Source: Deltaproteobacteria bacterium RBG_13_52_11 (lineage in GTDB: Bacteria; Desulfobacterota; B13-G15; RBG-16-54-18). From it: a DNA stretch of 13,099 nt. A model generated the notes under the pieces. It did no database searches, was not told the origin of the DNA, and saw only the letters and a list, made by a program, of their open reading frames with translations. Shown here piece by piece: positions 6,401-13,099 of the stretch; within the stretch, counting starts at the first letter, position 1; each line of letters opens with the position of its first letter. The stretch is from contig MGQF01000059.1 of NCBI GenBank assembly GCA_001797745.1, forward strand, positions 1-13,099, read 5' to 3'. A program made the translations under genes and the position numbers.

Positions 6401-7671
6401 CCAAGGAGATTGAGGAAGAGGATGAGAAAAAAATCATCAATGACCGAGATGCGGAAACCGGCATCATCAAAACCTACACCAAAGAGCGAATTCGAGGACT
6501 TCTGATAGGCAAGAAGACCACCGCACCTCTGCAGGATCCCCTGAAGGGGAAGAAGGTGGTGGAGAAAGGGGTTAAACTTACCGACGAAATCCTCGAGACC
6601 ATACCCTGGGAGCGATGGAGGGAGATCCCCATCAGTGATGAGCGAATCGCAGCAGAGGTGGATCAACTCACCACAGGTGGCATCAGGGAGATCGAGGTGA
6701 TAAAGGAAAGGGCAGAGGAGAAATTAAAGAAGTTGGAGGCAGGAGACGAACTCCTCCCTGGGGTGAGCAAGGTGGTGAAGGTCTACGTCGCCATGAAGCG
6801 GAGGCTCTCGGTAGGCGATAAGGTCTCCGGACGCCATGGAAACAAGGGGATCGTATCGAGGATCCTCCCTGAAGAGGATATGCCCTATCTCGAGAACGGA
6901 ACCCCTGTAGAGATGATTTTAAACCCCCTGGGAGTCCCTTCTCGAATGAACGTCGGCCAGATATTAGAGACCCACCTCGGTTGGGCAGCCAGGGAATTGG
7001 GAAACAAGATCGAAGAATATATCAGAGATGGCAAAGGGATAGATAAGCTCAAGGAGTTCCTGAAGAATATCTTCACCGCGGAGGAGGTCAAGAAGGCCAT
7101 CGATACGGCCAATGAAGAGGAGTTGATGAAGTTCGCACAACGGCTGAGGGAAGGAATATTTATGTCCGTCCCCGTCTTTGATGGGGCATCAGAGGAAGAA
7201 ATTAAGGATTCCCTGAAGAAAGCTGGCCTCCCAGCCACAGGGCAGGCAACCCTCTACGATGGCCGCACTGGCGAACCTTTCGACCACCAGATCACGGTAG
7301 GCTACATGTATATGCTCAAGCTTCACCACCTGGTGGATGACAAGATCCACGCACGGTCCATCGGACCCTATTCACTGGTGACGCAACAGCCCTTGGGTGG
7401 GAAGGCCCAATTCGGCGGGCAGCGGTTGGGTGAGATGGAGGTCTGGGCCCTGGAGGCATATGGGGCTGCGTATTCATTGCAGGAATTTTTAACAGTAAAA
7501 TCTGACGACCAGGCCGGCAGAACGAGGGCCTACGAAGCCATTGTAAAGGGAAAGGACGTCCTCGAACCCGGGATTCCTGAATCGTTCAATGTCCTCGTCA
7601 AGGAACTTCAGGGACTCTGTCTCAATGTGGAGCTCCTGGAGGAAGAAAAGAAACCCAACAAGGAATCATAG
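3496..7671 (+). CDS. rpoB: DNA-directed RNA polymerase subunit beta
   Basis: A 1391-residue protein, slightly longer than E. coli beta (1342), forming one pincer and part of the active site of RNA polymerase. Start ATG 3496 follows AGAGGA. The rifampicin pocket ([20 protein letters not shown] at 532-551, then [12 protein letters not shown]) has Ser539, Gln540, Asp543, His553, Arg556 and Ser558, matching E. coli S512, Q513, D516, H526, R529 and S531, so a drug-sensitive wild-type pocket is predicted. Thr545 replaces E. coli N518. GYNFEDS and the catalytic-region lysines Lys1109 and Lys1117 ([12 protein letters not shown]) are intact. Residues about 259-346 hold two copies of a DIVDPxT module, in the place of E. 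coli insertion SI1. Residues about 1000-1095 are a charged helical insert like SI2. rpoC follows after 19 nt. Confidence 0.99.
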   Translation: [1391 protein letters not shown]

Positions 7672-7675
7672 CATA

Positions 7676-7693
7676 TAAGGAGGTTTTGCCTTG
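7676..7693 (+). promoter_or_regulatory. Full-consensus Shine-Dalgarno plus TTG start of rpoC
   Basis: TAAGGAGGT (7676-7684) is a perfect nine-base match to the usual anti-Shine-Dalgarno sequence, 6 nt before TTG at 7691-7693. It fixes the TTG start. The first in-frame methionine afterwards is near residue 79, inside the first zinc finger. Confidence 0.85.
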
Positions 7694-10600
7694 GAAGATT
7701 ATCTGCTCTCGTTTTTTGAAAAACCCAAGGACCCATCGAGCTTTAATGCCATTAGGATCGCCTTGGCCTCTCCGGAGCAAATCAAGAGTTGGTCTCATGG
7801 GGAGGTGAAAAAACCAGAAACTATCAACTACCGAACCTTTAAGCCGGAGCGAGATGGTCTTTTTTGCGCCAGGATATTCGGGCCGGTAAAGGACTACGAG
7901 TGCAACTGCGGCAAATACAAGCGGATGAAACACAGAGGCATCGTCTGTGAAAAGTGCGGGGTGGAGGTGATTCAGACCAAGGTCCGCCGGGAAAGAATGG
8001 GACACATAGAGTTGGCCGCACCCGTGGCCCACATTTGGTTCTTGAAGAGCATCCCGAGCAAGATTGGGATGTTCCTCGATATGACTTTGAAGGAGCTTGA
8101 GCGGATTCTTTATTTCGAGTCCTATGTAATCCTCGATCCAAAAAATATCCCCCTTAAGAAAGGAGATCTCATCAGCGAAGAAAAATATCGAGAGATCAGG
8201 GAAAAATACGGTGAGGATGCCATAGAGGCCGGCGTTGGAGCGGAGGCCGTCAAAAAACTCCTGCAAGAGGTGGACATAAAAGAGATGGCCGAGCTCCTCC
8301 GTTTCGAAATGAAAGAGACCCAATCTGAGGCCAAGCGCAAAAAGTTGGCAAAACGTTTGAGGGTTATTGAAGCCTTTCGGGACTCCGGAAATAGTCCGGA
8401 GTGGATGATCCTCCATGTTATTCCCATCATCCCCCCAGATCTGAGACCTCTAGTTCCCCTTGACGGAGGGAGGTTTGCTACCTCTGACCTCAACGACCTC
8501 TATCGGAGGGTAATCAACAGAAACAATCGTTTAAAGAGACTCTTGGAGTTGAACGCCCCGGACATCATCATCCGCAATGAGAAGAGGATGTTGCAGGAGG
8601 CAGTGGATGCCCTCTTCGACAACGGCAAGAGGGGCAGAGTTATCACCGGGGCCAACAAAAAACCCCTGAGGTCTTTGAGTGATATGCTCAGGGGCAAACA
8701 AGGAAGATTCCGCCAAAACCTCTTGGGTAAGAGGGTGGACTATTCGGGGAGATCGGTCATCGTCATCGGACCAGAGCTGCGTTTGCACCAATGTGGTCTC
8801 CCCAAAAAAATGGCCTTGGAGCTCTTCAAGCCTTTTATCTACAACAAGCTGGAGGAACGAGGTTATGTGACCACGGTCAAGAGCGCCAAGAAGATGGTAG
8901 AGAAAGAAAGGCCTGAAGTATGGGATATCCTCGAGGAAGTGATCCGGGAACACCCCATTCTCCTCAATAGGGCCCCTACCCTCCACCGACTGGGCATCCA
9001 GGCCTTTGAGCCTCTCCTGATAGAGGGAAAGGCAATTCAGCTCCACCCCCTCGTCTGTCTCGCCTTCAACGCAGACTTCGACGGGGATCAGATGGCAGTC
9101 CATGTCCCCCTCTCCGTGGAGGCCCAGACCGAGGCACGGGTACTCATGATGTCCACCAATAACATCCTCTCTCCGGCCCATGGAAAGCCGATTATCGTTC
9201 CCACCCAGGACATCGTATTAGGCCTCTATTACATGACGAGGGAAAAGGACTATGTCAAAGGGGAGGGAAAGGTCTTTGCCAACCCCGAGGAGGTGAGGGT
9301 CGCCTATGACGCCAATGAGGTGAATATGCAAGCCCGCATCAAGGTGCGGATGAACGGTACGCTGGTGGAGACCACCGTAGGCAGGATCCTCCTCAGAGAG
9401 GTCGTCCCCGAAGAGATCCCCTTTGAATTGATCAACCGTGTGATGAACAAAAAGGCGGTGGCCAACCTCATCGACTATGCCTATCGAGTAGCGGGAAACA
9501 AAAAGACAGTCATCCTGGCGGATAAATTGAAGGACCTAGGCTTCTCCTATGTCACCAAATCCGGTCTTTCCATTGGGATCAACGACATCCGCATCCCCGC
9601 GCTCAAACCCCACCTTCTTGAGCAGGCCACCAAGGAGGTAGAAAAAATCAGACAACAATACGTCGATGGGCTGATCACCGACGGTGAGCGGTATAACAAG
9701 GTGATCGATATCTGGGCTCAGCTCACCGAAGAGATCGCCGATGAAATGATGAAAGAGTTGGGGACAGAAAAGGTAAAGGACCCTGAGGGGAGCGAACAGG
9801 CAGTACCCAGCTTTAATCCCATCTTTATGATGGCCGATTCAGGGGCCCGGGGTACCGCTCAGCAGATACGTCAGCTGGCTGGGATGCGTGGCTTGATGGC
9901 CAAGCCGTCGGGGGAAATTATCGAAACCCCGATCACTGCAAACTTCAGAGAAGGACTCAGCGTACTACAGTACTTCGTCTCCACCCATGGGGCGCGCAAG
10001 GGATTGGCGGATACCGCCCTTAAGACGGCAAACTCCGGATATCTCACGAGGAGATTGGTAGATGTGGCCCAGGACATCATCGTCACCGAAAACGATTGCG
10101 GCACCATGGACGGGATATATGCCTCCTCCCTGGTCGAAGGTGGTGAGATCATCGAACCCATGGTGGAGAGGATCTTGGGGAGAGTAGCCCTGGAGGATAT
10201 CAAGGATCCCTTTGCCGATGAAATCATCGTCAGGGCAAGTCAGGAGATAACTGAGGAGGCGGTACAGAAGATCGCAGATGCGGGATTGGATCGTGTGAAG
10301 ATCCGCTCCGTACTCACCTGCGAGTCCAACTACGGTGTCTGTGCCCTCTGCTACGGAAGGGACCTGGCTCGTGGACGAATCGTCGACATTGGTGAGGCCG
10401 TGGGAGTCATAGCCGCCCAGTCCATTGGGGAGCCAGGAACCCAACTCACTATGAGGACCTTCCATATCGGGGGGACGGCGAGCAGGCGGGTGGAGGAAAC
10501 CACCCTTGAGGCCAAGATGGACGGAACCATCAAATTCATCGATCTGCGGACCGTGCGCAACAGAGAGGGTATGCGTGTGGTAATGAGCCGCAAGAGCGAG

Positions 10601-11848
10601 ATCGCCATTCTGGATGAAGAGGGCAGGGAACGGAAGCGGTATCCTGTAGTCTATGGGGCGAAATTGGCAGTGGAAGAGGGAAAGAAGGTGAAGGAGGGGG
10701 AACTCATAGCAGAGTGGGACCCCTATACCATCCCCATAATCACAGAGGTCCCCGGTTGGGTGAAGTTCGGCGATATCCTTGATGGAATTACCATGCAAGA
10801 GCAGGTGGATGAGGTAACTGGCCATGCCCACAAGGTCATTATCGAGAGCAAGGATTCCGACCTCCGGCCTCGAATATCCATCAAGCAGGAGAGGACCAAT
10901 GCGGAAGGGAAGAAGACCCTGGAGACCGAGGCCCGGTACATTATGCCCATCGGTTCCAATATCTACGTAAAAGAAGGTGAACCTGTGGAGGCGGGTGACG
11001 TCTTGGTCAAGATCCCGCGTGAGACCACGAAGACCAAAGATATCACTGGTGGCCTCCCTCGGGTAGCCGAACTCTTTGAGGCGAGAAAGCCTAAGGAATA
11101 TGCCCTCATCAGCGAGATAGATGGAACGGTGAGCTTCGGCAAGATGGTTAAGGGGAAGCGAAAGGTAATTGTTACCCCTGAGGTAGGTGAACCGAAGGAA
11201 TATACCATCCCCAAGGGGAAACACATCAGTGTCCATGAAGGGGACGTGGTCAAGGCAGGAGAACCCCTCATGGATGGGAGTTCCAACCCCCATGATATCC
11301 TCAAGGTCTTGGGGGACAAAGAGTTGGCCAGATTTTTGGTGGACGAGATCCAGGAAGTATATCAACTGCAGGGGGTCAAGATCAACGATAAGCACATTGA
11401 GATCATCGTCAGGCAGATGCTCAAGCGGGTGAAGATCCGCGAGGTGGGGGATACCAAGTTCATCGTAGACGAACAGGTGGAAGAACAAGTCTTCAAGGCG
11501 GAGAACGAGAGGGTCCTCAAGGAAGGTGGCCGCCCGGCCATCGCTGATCCCCTCTTTCTGGGGATCACCAAGGCCTCCCTCATCACGGACAGTTGGGTAT
11601 CAGCTGCCTCCTTCCAGGAAACGACTCGGGTGTTGACCCAAGCAGCAGTCGAAGGGAGGGTCGATTCATTGCGGGGACTTAAGGAAAACGTCATCATGGG
11701 GAGGTTGGTCCCCGCAGGAACTGGGAATCCCCGCTATCGCGATATCAGGCCCGTTGTTGAGGGAGGATATACCCCTGTCCTGGAGGGGATAGAGATAGCC
11801 GCGGGAGCTGAAATAAAAGGAGAAGAAACCCTCGTTGAGACGGATTAA
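7691..11848 (+). CDS. rpoC: DNA-directed RNA polymerase subunit beta prime
   Basis: A 1385-residue protein (E. coli 1407) forming the clamp and catalytic centre of RNA polymerase. Zinc site 1 near the N-terminus has Cys71, Cys73, Cys86 and Cys89. The catalytic motif NADFDGDQMAVH places the magnesium-binding aspartates at 462, 464 and 466. Zinc site 2 uses Cys803, Cys877, Cys884 and Cys887. The trigger loop EPGTQLTMRTFHIGG contains His925. Residues about 932-1115 are an insert resembling E. coli SI3 (WDPYTIPIITEVPGWVKFGD), after which the conserved GGLPRVAELFEARKP resumes at 1120. The start is TTG with a perfect Shine-Dalgarno. The stop (TAA 11846-11848) overlaps the stop of the convergent cpoB, and no strong terminator follows. 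Confidence 0.99.
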   Translation: MEDYLLSFFEKPKDPSSFNAIRIALASPEQIKSWSHGEVKKPETINYRTFKPERDGLFCARIFGPVKDYECNCGKYKRMKHRGIVCEKCGVEVIQTKVRRERMGHIELAAPVAHIWFLKSIPSKIGMFLDMTLKELERILYFESYVILDPKNIPLKKGDLISEEKYREIREKYGEDAIEAGVGAEAVKKLLQEVDIKEMAELLRFEMKETQSEAKRKKLAKRLRVIEAFRDSGNSPEWMILHVIPIIPPDLRPLVPLDGGRFATSDLNDLYRRVINRNNRLKRLLELNAPDIIIRNEKRMLQEAVDALFDNGKRGRVITGANKKPLRSLSDMLRGKQGRFRQNLLGKRVDYSGRSVIVIGPELRLHQCGLPKKMALELFKPFIYNKLEERGYVTTVKSAKKMVEKERPEVWDILEEVIREHPILLNRAPTLHRLGIQAFEPLLIEGKAIQLHPLVCLAFNADFDGDQMAVHVPLSVEAQTEARVLMMSTNNILSPAHGKPIIVPTQDIVLGLYYMTREKDYVKGEGKVFANPEEVRVAYDANEVNMQARIKVRMNGTLVETTVGRILLREVVPEEIPFELINRVMNKKAVANLIDYAYRVAGNKKTVILADKLKDLGFSYVTKSGLSIGINDIRIPALKPHLLEQATKEVEKIRQQYVDGLITDGERYNKVIDIWAQLTEEIADEMMKELGTEKVKDPEGSEQAVPSFNPIFMMADSGARGTAQQIRQLAGMRGLMAKPSGEIIETPITANFREGLSVLQYFVSTHGARKGLADTALKTANSGYLTRRLVDVAQDIIVTENDCGTMDGIYASSLVEGGEIIEPMVERILGRVALEDIKDPFADEIIVRASQEITEEAVQKIADAGLDRVKIRSVLTCESNYGVCALCYGRDLARGRIVDIGEAVGVIAAQSIGEPGTQLTMRTFHIGGTASRRVEETTLEAKMDGTIKFIDLRTVRNREGMRVVMSRKSEIAILDEEGRERKRYPVVYGAKLAVEEGKKVKEGELIAEWDPYTIPIITEVPGWVKFGDILDGITMQEQVDEVTGHAHKVIIESKDSDLRPRISIKQERTNAEGKKTLETEARYIMPIGSNIYVKEGEPVEAGDVLVKIPRETTKTKDITGGLPRVAELFEARKPKEYALISEIDGTVSFGKMVKGKRKVIVTPEVGEPKEYTIPKGKHISVHEGDVVKAGEPLMDGSSNPHDILKVLGDKELARFLVDEIQEVYQLQGVKINDKHIEIIVRQMLKRVKIREVGDTKFIVDEQVEEQVFKAENERVLKEGGRPAIADPLFLGITKASLITDSWVSAASFQETTRVLTQAAVEGRVDSLRGLKENVIMGRLVPAGTGNPRYRDIRPVVEGGYTPVLEGIEIAAGAEIKGEETLVETD
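8382..8402 (+). repeat. Perfect hairpin inside rpoC
   Basis: ACTCCGGA (8382-8389), a 5-nt AATAG loop, and TCCGGAGT (8395-8402) form a perfect eight-pair stem within the codons for the conserved DSGNSPEW segment. No T-run follows. It may be chance created by the codons, or an mRNA structure; nothing here decides between them. Confidence 0.5.
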
Positions 11849-11900
11849 TCCAATACCTTCAGTTTTTTGGCCGCAATCTCCGCCTGAGGTGAACGAGGGT
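11828..11900. repeat. Inverted repeat bracketing the convergent rpoC/cpoB stops
   Basis: ACCCTCGTT (11828-11836) and AACGAGGGT (11892-11900) are perfect reverse complements 55 nt apart. Between them, GGATTAATCC (11842-11851) is a 10-bp palindrome whose centre holds both stop codons: rpoC TAA at 11846-11848 and cpoB TAA at 11847-11845. Read on the minus strand, the second arm runs directly into the pyrimidine-rich TTCTTCTCCTTTTATTTC. A stem there could therefore help terminate the pal-cpoB transcript inside the rpoC 3' end. On the plus strand a T6 run lies at 11863-11868, but without a good stem before it. The long loop makes a termination role uncertain. Confidence 0.4.
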
Positions 11901-12612
11901 ATTCCTTAGTTACCTTATTAAAAATGATCTTGGCATTTACTCGATCACCCATGTCCAAAAAGGCGAAACCCTGTTTTAAGAGGGCGGAAGGAACCTTGTC
12001 GCCTTTGGGATATTGTTTCATCACCTTCTCATACGCCACAATGGCCCTCTCATAATCCCCCTGTTGGTGGTAACATTCACCGATCCAATAGTGGGCGTTA
12101 TCCGCATATTCTGAGTGGGGATAGGTGCTCAGAAAGGCTCCAAACTGCTCCAAGGCGTTGGGGTAGTCCCCCTTTTTGAAGGTGCTGTAAGCCTTCTGGT
12201 AGGCCCCCTCCATATCCTCCTTGGGTTCTTCCTTCGGGAGGGTAGTTGAGGCAGATGGGGGCAATGCTGCGGCAACACCTTCACCTTTCACCTTGGTCAA
12301 AGACGAACCCTTCGTCTCATAATCCTTCTTCAATGCCTCAAGATCGTTAGCGACCTTATTGAGGAGATCGCGATCCTCTTCAATATTCGCCCTGAGGATC
12401 TTTATCTCCTGCCGCAACTCTCCAAGCGAGGTCTCGAAATTAACCCAGTTCTGCTGCATCTCGGAGGTAACCCTCCCTCTCAGGATATCGACCTTTTGCT
12501 GTAGGTCCCCTATCTGCCCCTGCAGGTGAGCTACATCCTTGGTGGTAGCACAACCCACGAGCAGGGAAAAGGTTAAGGGAATCAACAGTACGGCAACAGG
12601 GCAAACCTTCAT
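11845..12612 (-). CDS. cpoB: Cell division coordinator CpoB (YbgF, Tol-Pal system TPR lipoprotein)
   Basis: A 255-residue protein from the chosen start. In E. coli, CpoB is periplasmic, binds TolA and coordinates outer-membrane constriction with peptidoglycan synthesis. Here the N-terminus MKVCPVAVLLIPLTFSLLVG followed by Cys21 is a lipoprotein signal with lipobox LVGC; Ala22 after the cysteine suggests outer-membrane sorting. A heptad-rich coiled coil at about 26-100 is followed by a Pro/Ser/Glu-rich linker (about 103-133). Three TPR-like repeats occupy about 135-250 (EGAYQKAYSTFKKGDYPNAL, HYWIGECYHQQGDYERAIVA, KVTKEYPRSPQAE). I chose ATG 12612 for its AAGGAGG 6 nt upstream and clean signal peptide. 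ATG 12639 (MDKRRRRTR added, own AGGAG) is nearly as good; ATG 12678 would overlap pal. It follows pal in the usual tol-pal order. Confidence 0.93.
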   Translation of the reverse strand: MKVCPVAVLLIPLTFSLLVGCATTKDVAHLQGQIGDLQQKVDILRGRVTSEMQQNWVNFETSLGELRQEIKILRANIEEDRDLLNKVANDLEALKKDYETKGSSLTKVKGEGVAAALPPSASTTLPKEEPKEDMEGAYQKAYSTFKKGDYPNALEQFGAFLSTYPHSEYADNAHYWIGECYHQQGDYERAIVAYEKVMKQYPKGDKVPSALLKQGFAFLDMGDRVNAKIIFNKVTKEYPRSPQAEIAAKKLKVLD

Positions 12613-12649
12613 CCGCGTCCTCCTTCTTCTCTTATCCATCAGGACTCCT
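12610..12649 (-). promoter_or_regulatory. Two candidate ribosome binding sites for cpoB
   Basis: On the minus strand AGGAG (12649-12645) stands 5 nt before ATG 12639, and AAGGAGG (12625-12619) stands 6 nt before ATG 12612. The second site is stronger, and its bases also encode part of the Arg run in the longer form. Either start leaves the lipoprotein signal intact. Confidence 0.6.
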
Positions 12650-12650
12650 G

Positions 12651-13099
12651 CTATCGAGAGAGGATGACAAAGTGGCACCTCCTGTTCTTGGCCCAGGCCT
12701 CTTCATTGTGCCCTGGATCCACCGGCATCTCCTCCCCATAGCTGATGGTGGAGAGACGATTGTCTTGTACGCCGAGCTTAATCAGGTAGAGCTTTGCACT
12801 CACCGCTCTCCTCTCTCCCAGGGCCAGGTTATATTCGTTACTCCCGCGCTCGTCACAATGTCCCTCGATCTGTATGACGAGGTTGGGATGGGTCGATAAT
12901 ACCTTGGAATCCTCGGTCAATATCCTTCTGGCCTCCTCAGTCAGGTCATATTGATCAAACTCAAAGTGGATATCTTTCAAGAGGGTGCTCTCCCATACCT
13001 CCCCTTCAATCCCAGGGTATTTCTTCCTGGCAAGGCCCTCCTCAAAAGTCCTCTTCTCCTCCGCCTCACGCAAGGCCTTCTCCCTCTCTTCTTGCGCGG
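12651..13099 (-). CDS. pal: Peptidoglycan-associated lipoprotein Pal (N-terminus outside window)
   Basis: The frame is open to the window edge, giving 148 visible residues. The lipoprotein signal and first part of the linker lie beyond 13099. A TTG at 13073 could be read as a start, but Pal needs an N-terminal lipid anchor and the frame continues upstream (AQEEREKA), so I treat the gene as truncated. The visible part is a charged linker followed by an OmpA-like domain: IHFEFD (fragment residues 43-48), GHCDERGSNEYN (79-90) and LGERRA. Asp82 and Arg97, 15 residues apart, correspond to the family pair that grips meso-diaminopimelate in peptidoglycan. The domain ends AKNRRCHFVILSR. Pal tethers the outer membrane to the wall and works with TolB and TolA. 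cpoB starts 11 or 38 nt downstream. Confidence 0.95.
   Translation of the reverse strand, partial: AQEEREKALREAEEKRTFEEGLARKKYPGIEGEVWESTLLKDIHFEFDQYDLTEEARRILTEDSKVLSTHPNLVIQIEGHCDERGSNEYNLALGERRAVSAKLYLIKLGVQDNRLSTISYGEEMPVDPGHNEEAWAKNRRCHFVILSR

Noticed and set aside
7622..8416. Minus-strand open frame of 264 codons spanning the rpoB/rpoC junction
   Set aside because: It covers the conserved RpoB C-terminus and RpoC N-terminus in antisense and has no recognisable motif. The same reasoning applies to the 256-codon frame at 5068-5838.
9965..11488. Long open frame (507 codons) on the minus strand opposite rpoC
   Set aside because: It lies entirely antisense to well-conserved RpoC, and its peptide shows no recognisable domain, with many His/Leu/Asp residues as expected from reversed RpoC codons. 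It is best explained as a shadow frame.
12651..13073. TTG at 13073 as a complete start for pal
   Set aside because: The frame stays open to the window edge, and Pal needs an N-terminal lipoprotein signal that this start would omit. The gene is more likely cut by the window.

Overview
This 13.1 kb window is a core housekeeping locus of a Gram-negative bacterium. It holds the end of an EF-Tu gene, rpmG, tRNA-Trp, secE, nusG, rplK, rplA, rplJ, rplL, rpoB and rpoC on the plus strand. On the minus strand are the end of a tol-pal cluster, pal (cut by the window edge) and cpoB/ybgF. The Tol-Pal genes imply an outer membrane. RpoB carries E. coli-type insertions (a duplicated module near residues 259-346 and a charged helical insert near 1000-1095), and RpoC carries an SI3-like insert after the trigger loop. 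With the order tuf-rpmG-trnW-secE-nusG, this suggests a deltaproteobacterial (Desulfobacterota-like) lineage. That placement is inference from family resemblance, not from a search.

Layout. Positions 1-339 hold the EF-Tu C-terminus, zinc-type L33 and tRNA-Trp(CCA). Positions 410-1206 hold SecE (translocase) and NusG (elongation factor). Positions 1225-3370 hold the ribosomal proteins L11, L1, L10 and L7/L12. Positions 3496-11848 hold the two large RNA polymerase subunits. Most gaps are 11-50 nt. The only longer ones are 53 nt before the tRNA, 70 nt before secE and 125 nt between rplL and rpoB. I found no convincing promoter in any gap, so the plus-strand genes are probably co-transcribed from upstream of the window. 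Candidate internal control points are a short GC hairpin between rplJ and rplL and a terminator-like stem before rpoB. No gene-free stretch exceeds 300 bases.

At 11845-11848 rpoC and cpoB meet tail to tail, and their stop codons overlap inside a 10-bp palindrome. A perfect 9-bp inverted repeat (11828-11836 / 11892-11900) brackets the junction. The str genes (rpsL, rpsG, fusA) that often follow rpoC are absent at this position.

The genes jointly serve translation (EF-Tu, L33, L11, L1, L10, L7/L12, tRNA-Trp), transcription (NusG, beta, beta prime), secretion (SecE) and envelope integrity (Pal, CpoB). I found no CRISPR array, mobile element, defence system or other plainly new system. The items worth a second look are small regulatory or architectural features.
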